64,000 nucleotides of DNA from Ligula intestinalis (Eukaryota; Platyhelminthes; Cestoda; Diphyllobothriidea; Diphyllobothriidae), in assembly GCA_036362985.1 (NCBI GenBank), contig JAYGXS010000009.1:11404760-11468759 (forward strand), in the 5' to 3' direction. Shown one piece after another: positions 22,316 to 33,225 of the stretch. Position 1 is the stretch's first letter. Each line of letters starts with the position of its first letter. The notes beneath the pieces are model-generated. The model saw nothing but the letters and a program-made list of their open reading frames with translations, did not search any database and was not told the origin of the DNA. A program made the position numbers and the translations under genes.

Positions 22316-23013
22316 CAGGGTGTCCCAAAAAAGATATACACATTGTGAATGACTGTAAATTTGGTGTTTATTATAATTTCATTGTTTCAAAAATGTAAAA
22401 GTACTTCTAAGTATCCTTTTATTGTTTTTTTTAGTGCATGTTCTCAAACGTACTCCCATTTTGATCCAGAAATTGCTCTAAATAACAGTCGCCATAATGT
22501 ACTTTTCGGTCTAGATCATCATCATTCAGAACATGAACTAATATTGGGATATAACCTTTCCGATGGCAACGTTGTATAACGCGTGAACATGCAGTGACGA
22601 AAGCAATAAATAATATGCTTGAGTTTGCGAAAATTCCCATTGAACATTTTAGAATATGAAATGGCACACATACGTTTGTCAAAAGCTGCTGATCCAACTG
22701 CCAGCAGCTTAACACCTCAGCCGACTACCAGTTTCCCCCAATGCTGACCAGATTTTGAGCCCCCTCTCGTGCCCCCATTCCTCCTGTCCTGACAACAGTT
22801 CTATTTTTCTACCAACCTGCTTAGTTAATTTACTTAATTACCATATAAATGTTAAGGCCTGATGAGAATTATCAAAAACAATTGTATGTTCGCAATTTCG
22901 TCTTCTGAAAAATATACTGGTTTATATTTTTTCATTTTTTAAATAATAAAATTCGAAAAAACAAAAAGTTTACAATTAGTTAAAATGTGCATACATTTTT
23001 TGGGGACACCTTG
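22316..23013. mobile_element. Mariner-type MITE, 698 bp
   Basis: Terminal inverted repeats of about 48 bp: left 'CAGGGTGTCCCAAAAAAG' and right, as complement, 'CAAGGTGTCCCCAAAAAA', continuing with matching 'ATACACATT'-type blocks. The right end is followed by TA; the left is preceded by AA where TA is expected. The interior (ORFs at 22349-22715) shows no transposase motif I can recognise. I read it as a non-autonomous or eroded Tc1/mariner element. Confidence 0.6.
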
Positions 23014-26000
23014 TACTTGTTCAACCGATCACATCTTCTACTTCCTAACTGCTTACTGGAATTAACATATTCGCAAGCAAAATCGTACGAGCGTTGATCG
23101 AGCCCTTTTTGAACTAATTGCTATCATTTTTTCCTCTTTAAGTCGATTTGACATTTGTCCACAGTCCATCAACAAAAATTCGCGCGATAAGCACACTACT
23201 TAAGACGACTAGCCATATCGAGCGCTCGGTGGCCTTATCACCTTTATAGTTGCCACTTGACTCCCTCAAATAATTCACGCCCAAGACTTGGCTATCATCA
23301 TTGCATGGTATAATCTGCTGAACCCGTAGATATGTTTGCCTAAGTGTAATGCGTTTACCCTACCGAACAGTTTCTGCTGCGATTGGCTGGGCTCACCGGT
23401 CGCACGCTTATTGGCTTTCGCGATGCCCGTAATGCGGCGTTCCGGGGGTCGCCTTGAGCAGTCGAACAAGCTATGGCTGCAGATAAGGGCGATCATGAAC
23501 TATGGAAAAAACTGTAAGTCTGAATACTGGCTTCTATTTTTTTTCTGAGAATTTTGTGTGGGAGTTTACGTTACAGTAGCTGATCATCTTAAATATCTGC
23601 AACGGAGTTAAGCTCATTAATCCAATAAAAGAGGAGTTCAGAATATATTTTCTTCTAGAACAATCGCACCAAGGCTTTGATAAAATGGTCAACTAATTTT
23701 GTTTGCCATTATATTCTGCCTGCTTGGGCGCCTTACCTTTGTCTCTAGCAGAGAGCAAGATGCCGAAGTTAGACGTATTTGAATTACGTTCGTTCGCTCA
23801 TTACATCTAACGCTCAACTGACTGGGGTTTTGTAACCAAACGATCTAACTTTTCGTTTTTTCCGGAGATATGCGGTTAGAAGAAGTAGAATAGCCTAGTC
23901 AGGAACAGGGTAGGTTTTTATCATGCTACTACGGATCCATTAATTTTTCTGCATTGAAGCAAATAACACATAGACGATTGTGATAGTAAACGGTGGTTTT
24001 ATTATTCTGTCAACGGTGATCGTTGCGACAACAGTTCTAGTTTTAATTCGTCGGCGTGGTTCGGATTCGCATGGTATACAAGTAAAGATAGACAATGCGC
24101 CACCTCGGATACAGCATACGATTTGCTTAAAATAGTAATCAGACGTACCTTTAACTTGCCATGAGGACACAAACCACTGTGTCACAGGTTTGCCAGACGA
24201 CTGGTTTAGACTAAGACTGGAGTGGATCCGGTCTAATAAAACCTCTGTGAAAACTGTTCTGGTTTAATACTTTGAGACCCATATTGTGTCCTAGTAGGGA
24301 TCAAATATAGCCTGGTACACGTAGAATTGACAGCCACCATCGTTTGCCACCTAGGGCACGAGTATGAACAATGCTGCAATGTTTGACTAGTTTATCATAA
24401 CTTGATTGATACAGACAGGCAGAATGCAGAAGATGCCGCGAAACGTTATTATGCCATTACCTGAGGCCCAAACGACCGTCGTTTTATTAAAGTGCAGACC
24501 CTCGTCATTTTTGATGACAACTTCCTTCATATCAGTGACACTGGCGCTCTTTAAAAGGAGATGATGCGAGCTAAAGAAATCTATAGTTATCAAACCTTAA
24601 AACGTACCTGATATGTTAGCATTACTGTGCATTTTCACCTTAACTATCCATGGCTGCTCTGGATTTTTCGTCTGCTCTTAAGTACTAGTTATCTAGTCAG
24701 ATGTTCTCCTTTTTGTGGCCATCGCCATATTCGTTCGTCTTATCTCGCTATTGTGTGAACATTCAAAACGTGTACCCTTATCTTAGATTTGGTCGGCGCA
24801 ACGTGCTCGATGTTGAAATCACACCAACCGCAGTATGTTTATGCTAACAGCGCAAGACGTGTTTTCCTGTCATAATGGATCGTAAGTTTGCCCTAGGCCT
24901 GTCTGTTACATTTTAAATGAGGTAAAAAAGCTCGTCAAGAAGGCGCGTAAACGCTACCTGTTGTCGTAGTTGAAAGTTTGGTCGATCCTATTTTCTCCGT
25001 CGGCCAGCCAGACAGCTGAGCAGCTGCCACATGCATAAAGTGGGTATTGGGTTACTTTTAAGTGCATCTCTTTTTCCTCTGTAATTGGCACCAAACCAAA
25101 GCGGTGCTCAACTCTACAAACTGGTATGCGTCACTTCGAGGTGGCATGGCATCTTCTCTTTGGTCGCGCTATTCACCGAGCTGGAACACCGAACGGCGTC
25201 AAAGCAGTGAATTTGCACTCAGGGTGCCCCAATCATTGAGGCAAACGCTGCGAATTGAAGTAAAAGAGGGAGAATGCCTCTGTGTGGGAGGAAGATAAAG
25301 TTCAATAGCATGCGTTTTTGGGGTTGAGCAATAATGAAACTAGTAAGATTATAGTATTATTTCCTTTGTGTGTTTCTGAACGCAATCTAGCCTGTTGTTC
25401 GATGGATGTGTGCTAAATTAAGGGAGAGGTTGTATGTCTTGTGGCTTGTATCGGGCATTGACCAAACGGATAATGTATTTAATTAAGGCCTGAACAGCTG
25501 TCACTTTCGGGACGCGTCAGCCCTAATTGAATTGGGTAAATGGACGCGGGAATGAGTACTGCATGCCAGGGTTGCTTTCTGTCGGCCCCCTTTTGTGACC
25601 GAAATGGATACCTTCGAAATTGTCCGCACCCAGAGGCAATTAAGGTGGACGTGAAGTGACGCCGTTCGTTTGAGCCTTATTGATGTCAAAAGAGTGACCA
25701 GTGCCTAGTCGACATTCAGAAATCGACACCGTCTAGTATTCTATTTCTCGATTTAAAACCCAAGAAGGCATGTGTGCAGCGGCCGTGGAGGGCGTTTGTG
25801 TAAGCTCAGGATGCTTATATCGCAAGTGTTTGTAAATTCAAACACAAGTTTGGGTCCCGTGTCGGGCTTTTTGAAAGGCTTTTAGTAGGACAGGTGAAGC
25901 TGCCTTGGACGTCATTTCTGCGGTACAGCATAACCGTCACCTTATTGTGTTTTAAGTATCGCCTTTAATGCGGGTAAGCATATTATAACAGACATTTTCA

Positions 26001-26220
26001 GAACTGACTGGTCCACGAATGTTGGCTGTAAAGAATTTCTGCACTGCTAAATAAAGCAAATATAATGGCTACGGTTTAATAAGGGTTGCTTTGATGCGGC
26101 AATTGATGTAGCTAGGTTCTCACTAAAGCAGGTACCCTTTCACCTTACGTTCTCAGTTCTTATCTGCTCAAATAACAAAAGTCAGGCTTCACGAAACAAT
26201 ATGCGTTTCTTGTATTACAG
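23014..26220. other. Probable host intron/intergenic DNA with weak exon candidates
   Basis: No repeats were recognised. Three stretches look like exons but cannot be proved. (1) Plus 23973-24082: acceptor 'aataacacatag', a transmembrane-like run 'GGFIILSTVIVATTVLVLI' followed by RRR, donor 'caa|gtaaag'. (2) Minus 24570-24461: acceptor 'agatttctttag', donor 'cctcag|gtaatg', 110 nt, containing 'MKEVVIKNDEGLHF'. (3) Plus 25102-25259: open from 'gcggtgctc' to donor 'attgaa|gtaaaag'. They lie on both strands, so not all can belong to one gene. Confidence 0.25.
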
Positions 26221-26381
26221 CTCAGGGGCCATCATAACGGGTGTTATGGTCGGAATAGCAGCGATGGTGGTTATTGCTGCTTGTTTGCGGTACACCCGAT
26301 TTTGGCGGACACTGTGTTGTTTAGTCGGTGTCCACCACGCAGGCCCACTGGAAACACCACACCAATCCCCAATTCGAGATG
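26221..26381 (+). CDS. Internal exon encoding a transmembrane segment
   Basis: 161-nt exon between a good acceptor ('gcgtttcttgtattacag') and a near-perfect donor ('gag atg|gtaagtg'). It enters in phase 2 and leaves in phase 1. The translation starts 'GAIITGVMVGIAAMVVIAA', a typical 20-residue membrane helix, followed by a basic/aromatic 'CLRYTRFWRTLCC' (possible palmitoylation cysteines) and a polar tail with 'GPLETPHQSPIRD'. This fits the membrane-crossing exon of a single-pass surface protein with its cytoplasmic start. I cannot name the protein. The exon at 32713 has the matching phase. Confidence 0.5.
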
Positions 26382-26894
26382 GTAAGTGTCCTTTAAGATC
26401 CCTTGAAAATAATTTGTGTACACAACTGCTGTAACGGTCTGAATTGGTACAATTAAACAAGATAGTTTTGTTCTACTGAAGCTATGCTGTATTCATAGGC
26501 ATATATCGGTTTCAGATCCCTGTCTCATAATATGTCAACCGAATTTCAAAGATAGTTTAAGTTTACGAAAAAAAGGCATTTCTTAGTAGTGCTGTGCACC
26601 ATCGAGATATTGTACTCACGTCCGAATATCGCCCTTGTCCTGACTGCCTGCAAAACGCTTATTTTTAAGAAAAATTCTTCTTTTAAATTCAAATATGTTG
26701 TATGGAGAACATGCACAAATTATCGTGTTGAAGCCTACTTTGGGTTCCAGAAAATGTCTAAGTAATCTAATGTTTTCGCAAAACAATTGCGCGTCATAAA
26801 TAAACACATACATTTACTTAAATTTCTTGCTTACATAAAAGTCTCAGGAATAGAAGCGAATATGCGTGCCAAGGGTTCTTGTTGTGAAGAAGAG

Positions 26895-27605
26895 GAAGAT
26901 GCGATCTCTAGAATGATAGTTTTATTCTGAGCTTTCGGCTCCACACGAGAAGCCATCATCAGAGTAAATGAGAATAGCAAACGTTACCTACGCATAAATG
27001 GGGTTCGTTGGGGAGGGGAGGTGGTGGCAGTTATTGATTGGTCCTTGTCCACGCCACATCCATTCTCACGCTATCTTATATTGTGTCTCTTACGCGCATC
27101 CTTAGGGTACTGGCGTGTGACCTTGACGTGGCAGCCTGTATGTTTGTAGAGGAACTGGGCTCTGGTTTCTGGTCACGGGCGCGGATGGCAAAATAACAGG
27201 GCGGTATATCCACATGCCTGTTAATGGTGTTATGATCTGACACCCAGGCCTCCAGCAGTTCGCGGCCCGTGCCATTATCAGTGTTTTCGAGAGGTCGAAT
27301 TTATGGCCCTCTTCCAGATTGTGGGTGCCGTGACCAGAAACCAGGGCCCAGTTCCTCTACAAGCATGCAGGCCACCACGTCAAGGTCACACGCCGATACT
27401 TTAGGGACGCGCGTCGGAGACACAGTAAGATAGGGTGAGAATGGACATGGCGTGGACAAGGACCAATCAATAATAACCACCACCTCCCCTACCAACCCCA
27501 TTTATGCGTAGCTAACTTTTGGTATTCTCATTTACTCTGATGATGGCTTCTCGTGTGGAGCCGAAAGCTTAAAATAAAACTATCTTTCCAGAGATCGCGT
27601 CTTCC
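26895..27605. mobile_element. Palindromic PLE remnant with two hammerheads
   Basis: Two inverted arms (26895-27180 and 27330-27605) surround an antisense piece of GIY-YIG endonuclease (27180-27330; minus strand 'GRELLEAWV'-like with the same surroundings as 39841-40107). Each arm ends in a minimal hammerhead. Minus: CTGATGA at 26961-26955, 6-bp stem II GGCTTC/GGAGCC, GAAAGCTC. Plus: CTGATGA at 27537-27543, same stem II, GAAAGCTT (27563-27570), where the cleavage-site C has become T. Helix III is the palindrome AGCT. Confidence 0.65.
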
Positions 27606-28268
27606 TCTTCTTTACATATAGTCAATAGGGTGTGAAAACTGTGGACATTATTTACTTATACATTATAGCTTATTGGGTTTCCTAATATTCCTGAACATCA
27701 TTTTGGTGGTTAGGAGGTCGTCTTTTTCAACTAACCAGGAGTCCAACATAACGTTTAGAGTTAGATTGGAATAGTTCGCGGTGCCTGGCACCGTACACAC
27801 CTTCAATTCACGTACGCAACAAATGTAAGTCAGTTTATTTTATTTTGTTTATTTTACTTATTTATATTTAAGTTTGGCTTTCAGTTTAGTTTTCAGTTCA
27901 TAATCACGCCCCTAAAAGCAAAATAGTCATGAAATACCACAAATGTTGCATGAATGCATGAGCATTACGTATCTCATGACACATTCTGACAGCGAGATGC
28001 CTTGCTCCTGTAAATCCCCCTTCCCTTTGCACGATATGACCCGTGGCATGTTTCTGAAAGCACTTTTTGAATACTGAAAAATTGCCTTGCATATTAAGTA
28101 CTAAAATAATAAGTGTACATAAAAGTTCAGATCTGCGTCTTGGCCATGAAAGGTATGGATCTCCCTACGGGCCCGCTTTCGGCTGCCGGTCATCAACCCC
28201 TTGGAACTCTAAAAAGGTAGAAGCGAGGAAGGTACGAGTGTGTACATGAATTTATTATATACGTGTGA
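27606..28268. other. Repeat G fragment and unassigned DNA
   Basis: 27690-27800 resembles 55690-55790 ('ggttaggaggtcgtcttttt' against 'ggttaggaggttgtctactt', then 'caactaacc/caactcacc' and a later 'cacaccttyaattcac/cacacctttattttac'). The nature of this repeat is unknown. The rest is AT-rich without genes. Confidence 0.3.
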
Positions 28269-28372
28269 TTTGTTATGCGTTGACTTACCAGTAGTTGCTC
28301 GTTCAGCACTGGCCTNNNNNNNNNNTTTGTTATGCGTTGACTTACCAGTAGTTGCTCGTTCAGCACTGGCCT
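28269..28372. other. Assembly gap with duplicated contig end
   Basis: Ten N at 28316-28325. The 47 bp before the gap (28269-28315, starting 'tttgttatgcgttgac') are identical to the 47 bp after it (28326-28372). The simplest reading is two contigs that overlap by 47 bp but were not merged, so the true sequence probably lacks the gap and one copy. Confidence 0.85.
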
Positions 28373-28441
28373 TACTCGCCCGCTTCAGGTGCCTATCGTA
28401 GGCCTCTAAGGAACGATTATCGATCGTTCGGGAGTCATTGC
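28346..28441 (-). CDS. Internal exon, charged/coiled-coil-like
   Basis: 96-nt exon on the minus strand with acceptor 'taactcatttaacttag' and donor 'actactg|gtaagtcaac'. It begins with two bases of a split codon and ends with one, so it is phase 1 on both sides. The 31 complete codons read 'NDSRTIDNRSLEAYDRHL' and then 'KRASKASAERATT': hydrophilic, helical, no stop. The last part of this exon and its donor are duplicated at 28269-28315 by the assembly gap. It lies inside the large putative intron between the plus-strand exons at 26381 and 32713, so it belongs to another, possibly nested, gene or one model is wrong. Family not recognised. Confidence 0.45.
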
Positions 28442-28899
28442 CTAAGTTAAATGAGTTAAGCTTACTTTGGTTTACGTTTTTCAGTTGTTTGCTTTTTTAA
28501 GTTAGTATTTTTAATGTTGTAATTTCCCAATTTTGTATAATTGCACATTTTAATTATGGCGCTTTTTTTGCTGAAAAAAATTAGATTATTTAAATAATTA
28601 TTCCTGTTTTTTTACTTGCAGAAGTTTTATTTTTTATTTATATTTCCGTTCCTTTGTATTGCCCAGATTGTATACTATTTATTTAGCCTTTCCTGTATTA
28701 AAGAAGGATAAGGCTTTCGCGTGCTTATTTGGGACCCACAGTGGAATTCTACAAAATATTGTTTTTTGTTATTCTTTAATTTTAAGGTACACATTTATAT
28801 ACTGTTATGGCCCAGTAATTTTTAACCCTGCCAGCCATAACATTCGCATTTGAGGCTACCAAATATCATGCTGTATATATTTGTCCTAGGAGAAATTAC

Positions 28900-29080
28900 A
28901 CATTGCGAAGAAGACGACTCGATCGCTGGGACAGTAGTTTAATTCGTCTGACGTTTCGAGATCCGTCGCCGATTTGCAATCAGAGACATAGTCAGATAGC
29001 GGTAGCAGAGATTGTATTTGCGTATAAAACGGAATGTATGAAAGCAAGTCGTGGAGCGCACTCTGCAAGACGATGAGTGC
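28900..29080 (-). mobile_element. Solo PLE 3' end with decayed hammerhead
   Basis: The minus strand carries helix I GTCT/AGAC (28984-28987 and 28946-28949), a core CTGATTG, where CTGATGA is expected, a stem II with AATCGG/..CGGAT, and GAAACGTC. Flanks resemble the other PLE tails ('cccagcgatcgagtcgtctt' downstream, also near 48860). Core residues G8 and A9 are changed, so it should not cleave. Confidence 0.55.
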
Positions 29081-29134
29081 CAGCCCAAACCAAGGTAATC
29101 CCGACCACTTAACTGGGAAGCGCCCTTCGAAGTG

Positions 29135-29220
29135 AAAACAGAGCAACAAGCCCCTTCCTCGATTGTTAGGATGTTGGACTTACAACCAAGAGGTCGGGAG
29201 TTCAAGCTTCAGGACGACTT
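29135..29220 (+). mobile_element. tRNA-derived SINE head
   Basis: An anticodon-arm-like hairpin 'GTTGGACTTACAACCAA' is followed by a B box 'GGGAGTTCAAGCTTC'. The A-box region 'TCGATTGTTAGGATGT' is weak. Position and spacing are those of a tRNA-like head, but the acceptor stem does not pair. Confidence 0.4.
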
Positions 29221-30104
29221 CTAGGCCAGGACTGGACATTGCGGTCTCTCTTGTCTTTGCCAGACAGGCCATTTTGAGAAATTATGATTAAAAGGGAATG
29301 AGGTTTTAATCAATGTGGTAGCTTTAGGAATTCGACTTCAGTCGACACTCCGCATGCCTGTCTTGCATAATTACATTGTTAAACGCATTTTTTAATAATA
29401 GCTGCGAATATGAAGAGTTGAAAGCGTCTTCGCATTCAGAGAGAAACCGTCTCGGTAAACATTTATGTTCAAATCTGCTTCCCATAACCCTGACATTCAG
29501 GCGCTGCTACCTTGGCGAGCAAGTGCGATTCGGCGTCAGGGCTTAACGCTGGGAGTGCGTTTGGCCCAGCGGTCGGTGCTCCAGTGCTACACCTAAATTC
29601 GTGAGACTACGCCCACTCTCCACTGGCCACAGAAAAGTCACTGAAAAACGAATAAATCGATCGCAATTCTGCTTCTTCTGTGGGACCCAACGTGGTTTCC
29701 GTCTTGCCCGCGAGCACTCGCTCTCCCAAATCTGGGTCAACTTGCAGGTGTGATTCAAGCCCGGTGCACCTGTCTACAAACCGGATGCTGTGCCGGCGGC
29801 CAGTTGAAGTCGGCAGTTTTTTTTAAAATGCATCACTTAAAACTTGTACAGCGCATGGAGGTTGTGGGCGGGTTGCAGACCTAACTCCAGCCTGCCGTCA
29901 AACATAATCAAATCGTGTCTAAGATCAGGTCACTGACCATGACTCGATGGGGTGCTGCCGGTAAATGCTGCGTCTGTACTGTTTCCTGCATTTCGATGGA
30001 TCAGCTGTCAGACCACTTATTACCAAATTTGGAGGAGGGAGGGCAGGCAAACTTTTTTAATTTACTGCTACAGTTCAAGCAGGCTTTATAGAGTTCGAGT
30101 TAAA
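29221..30104. other. Mostly unassigned; weak SINE head at 29555-29620
   Basis: At 29562 'TTGGCCCAGCGGTCGG' resembles an A box and about 35 nt later 'AAATTCGTGAGAC' a B box, so another tRNA-like SINE head is possible. No coding sequence is recognised. Confidence 0.3.
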
Positions 30105-30490
30105 CTCTGTGTGTTTCCTCTGCTAGGGGTGGGAGCGAGAGTGAGGTCGACCCTCGGCGCGTCTCCTTCCTCACTAAAACGAATCTGATGCGCCTGAAAC
30201 TATCGCTAAAAACCGTGAGGCTTGGAGGGTTGCCAGCAGGCGGGTAAACTCGGACTCTGCAGTCGGTCCAGTGTGTCTTGTTGTGTGAAGTGGTTGTCTG
30301 CGGGCTGAGAGTCAGATGTGGCCGGTATGGCGCTCCCGGTCGAGAGCCTACCTTGTGAGACGTGCTGTTGGTACGCATGTTGAGTGCCTTCGCCCTCCCC
30401 ATCTCCGGCGTTCTTGACTCTGTCTTGACAATGGGGTCCCCAGTGTGGAAGTGGGCAGAGAGTGAGGTAGATGCCCCGCAAGTCTGCTTC
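30105..30490 (+). repeat. Repeat F, copy 1
   Basis: Similar to 31845-32275 in the same orientation. Shared blocks: 'gagagtgaggtcgaccctcg' against 'gagagttaggtcaacctcgg', 'cttggagggttgcca' against 'cttggagggtttgcca', and 'tatggcgctcccg'. The ORFs on both strands are not conserved. Unknown family. Confidence 0.5.
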
Positions 30491-30770
30491 ACTTTCCATC
30501 TTGTGGAAGTCACCGCGTGCTTCAACTCGTTGGAGCTCGTAATGGATGTCGTCGAATTCGACGGTCCAACTGTTGTCTGTTGCCTAAACGACGAGTCCAA
30601 CCGTGCTAACCTCTAGTGATAGCCAGCCGAAGTTGGGGAAGATTTAATTTGGAGTGTGTCCCTTGCGTTTTATTTTCACTTGTCCATCAACTGACGAAGT
30701 GGTAGATGCGCTGGACCAACACGAGGGCCAACACAGGGTGCGACAGGCGTTATTCTGGAATGTACGCATA

Positions 30771-31744
30771 CAGTAGATTCTCTATCTCATGAAACGTCAC
30801 CCGGAATTCTGAGATGGGTTTTTGATTGGAACATTTTAATTGCGGATGGTTGTGATAGAGACGGGCATATAGCCTAACCTCAACATATTGTTGACACTTC
30901 GGGATGCCGGCTTTGTAAAGAGCTTTATTCGGACCGCCAAGAAACAATATGTACTAAAAAAAGTAGCTGCTTAAGTAGTATGCTTTTCGTCATTCATTTT
31001 GACTGCCTTTATAAATTCAAATATACTTTTTGGAAAAAATGCACGAAAAAATTGTTTATTGTACTCCTTTGGTAGCAAATTAAGCCTTCTTGAAGTTTTA
31101 TACTGAAAGAAAGGGTATCTTTCGGTTTTAAAAAAGTTTCTAAATTGCCGAATAATTTTGAAACCTACTGACTGCTACACTGGAATTCAAGGTTTACAAA
31201 CTACGCACTGTGTACATCCTGTTTAAGAAAAAGTATGTTTCCGCCTACAGTTTCAGGAAGAACTCACATCGTTCTCATTTAATTTTGCAATAGATATGGA
31301 CCATGCTTTATTCAGAAAAAGCAGCATTAACAAATTGATGAATGAACACCCAAAAATTGTAAAAAGCCCATTATTAGAAATTTTTTAAACCGAAAGCTAC
31401 ACCTTATTTGAGTATAGAATTAAAGAAGACGTAATTTGCTACAAAACGAGTCCAAGAAATAGTTCTTTCGTGCATTTTGTCCAAAATGTATCCATTAATC
31501 TACAAATGAGTCAAAATTAACGAGACAAAGGCATACTACTTTAGTAACTGCTTTTATAGTACATACTTTTACTTAGCGGTCAAAAAGAAGCTCATTAAAA
31601 AGCCGGCATCCTGACGTGATCTTAATATATTGAAAGTAGGCTGTACTATCGTCATTTTTAAAACCATACGTAATTAATATATGTTTGAATTGAAAACGCA
31701 TTTCAAAATTCCAGGTGACATTTTATGAGATAGGGAATCTACTG
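30771..31744. mobile_element. Tc1/mariner-type foldback MITE, 974 bp, TA target duplication
   Basis: The ends read 'CAGTAGATTCTCTATCTCAT' and, as complement, 'CAGTAGATTCCCTATCTCAT', and both are flanked by TA (30769-30770 and 31745-31746). The inverted similarity continues inward with gaps for about 370 bp, through blocks like 'aaatgcacgaaaaaattg' and 'tagcaaattaagccttctt', so most of the element is a long inverted repeat around a short centre. There is no coding sequence. MITE-2 at 49507-52494 is a relative with the same inner blocks. Confidence 0.75.
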
Positions 31745-31844
31745 TATATAGGGGCTCCCATGCCTATGGGAGGATTAGTCTCTGTGTGGTGGTTAGCATA
31801 AGCCCACTGCGGGTGCCCGAAAAGCTAGGCGGTCACTATGCGGT

Positions 31845-32275
31845 GGGGGAGAGAGTTAGGTCAACCTCGGCTCGTTCTCCTCACTATAATACATCTGAAT
31901 GCGTCCGAATCTATTACGGTGCGCTAAAAGCCGTGGCTTGGAGGGTTTGCCAACTGACGGGAAAACTCGGGCCCCCACGTAGCTGCTCCTTCTGTACACG
32001 TGTGTCTGTGTGCGTGTACGGGAGGAGAGGGAGGACTGAGAGTCAGGCTGCAATGGCTCCCTCTTAATGTGGCCTTTATGGCGCTCCCGTGCAGTCGGGA
32101 GTATACCTAGCGAGATGGCTGTGTCAAGTGTGCGCCTGCTGAGTGTTTATCGCGCCAGCCATCTACACCCTCCCTCATCCCCGGTCTTATTGGCTTTGTC
32201 TTAACACCTGATACGGAGGAGTGAGTGGCGAGCGAGTGGGTAGATTCTGCGTGAGTCTGCCTAAACTCCTGTTTT
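31845..32275 (+). repeat. Repeat F, copy 2
   Basis: Second direct copy of repeat F (see 30105-30490). The MITE at 30771-31744 lies between the two copies. Confidence 0.5.
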
Positions 32276-32712
32276 TCTCTCGCGCCAGTTCTCTGCGTTG
32301 CTCCCGCTTGCTGTCACTTTCGTGTTGCTTGCCCAGCTTGCCTCTGTGTATGCTGCGGCTTGTTGGCGCGCCTGGTGCCCATCGTCGAAATCGACGGGAG
32401 AACTGTCGGTTAGCATAAGAAAGGGATCGTGCCGTGCCGTGACTCAGATGGATGAGCGAGCTGAGGGAGTACGGTAGGTTTTGCGCAAGTTTACCTTAAC
32501 AGTAATCAAGTGTGTGTCACTAGTCCTGCGCCTAATGTGGGGGGTGGGCACTCAGTGAAAATAGTGCGAATCGAGTTAGCCGTACTGTCCGAAACCCAGT
32601 GCCATCTTATCTACATTAGTGCGTCCGCCAACCCGACATCTGCCTGATGCGGCAGTGCTTACTGGTTCGAAGAATTATCCCTGAATTTGTTTTCTTTCAT
32701 GACACTGTCCAG

Positions 32713-33026
32713 CAGAGTCTGGGACCCAGGTGGTGGACGGAGAGGGCGGATCACCACCACAAATAACTAACCTGGATACAGATGGGTCCTCTGCGAGCTC
32801 GGACTGCTACCAGACGCTCACAAGACAGCCTGCGATCTTCCTTTCTGCTTCTTCTGGTGATGGTGGTGGCGGCGGCGTTGGCGACAACGGGAGGTTGTTT
32901 TTTGTGTTACTTGTCTTCCTCAACAGTATGGAACAGTACGCGTTGGTACCTGAAGAAGAACAACCAACAGGCGACACCACTTCTGCTCCAACTGAAGACG
33001 ACCGCGGTCGCACAGCAGATGAGTAA
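32713..33026 (+). CDS. Candidate terminal exon, cytoplasmic tail
   Basis: The acceptor 'gttttctttcatgacactgtccag' ends at 32712. Entering in phase 1, as required after the donor at 26381, the exon is open for 104 codons to TAA at 33024-33026. The translation is Ser/Gly-rich ('DGSSASSDCYQTL', 'SGDGGGGGVGDNG') and ends acidic with 'VPEEEQPTGDTTSAPTEDD'. A possible 33-nt micro-intron ('gttgttttttgtg..ctcaacag') lies near 32893 and keeps the frame. Alternatively the donor 'gatga|gtaaaa' at the stop leads to the exon at 33132. Link to the 26.2 kb exon is by phase only. Confidence 0.35.
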
Positions 33027-33131
33027 AAAAAATTTGAGAGACCGTTGTTGTTTTTTTTAATTAATAATAAAAAATTTACTTTTTCAGTAACCCAACTTTC
33101 ATAATTTGTTTTTCTCTTTTTGCTGCTACAG

Positions 33132-33225
33132 ATGGAAATTGGGAAAGCTAAGTCAGAAACCGTAGTAACGAGTCGGATGTTGGGCCTTTCGAGAAGGCGT
33201 AGACTGCAGGATAGGGGGGTTATAG
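33132..33225 (+). CDS. Candidate exon after a strong acceptor
   Basis: 'ttgtttttctctttttgctgctacag' is one of the best acceptors in the window. The 94-nt exon begins with ATG, reads 'MEIGKAKSETVVTSRMLGLS' then 'RRRRLQDRGVI' and ends at a donor 'atag|gtaata'. If joined to 32713-33023 in phase 2 it would instead give a short alternative C-terminus. Function unknown. Confidence 0.3.
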
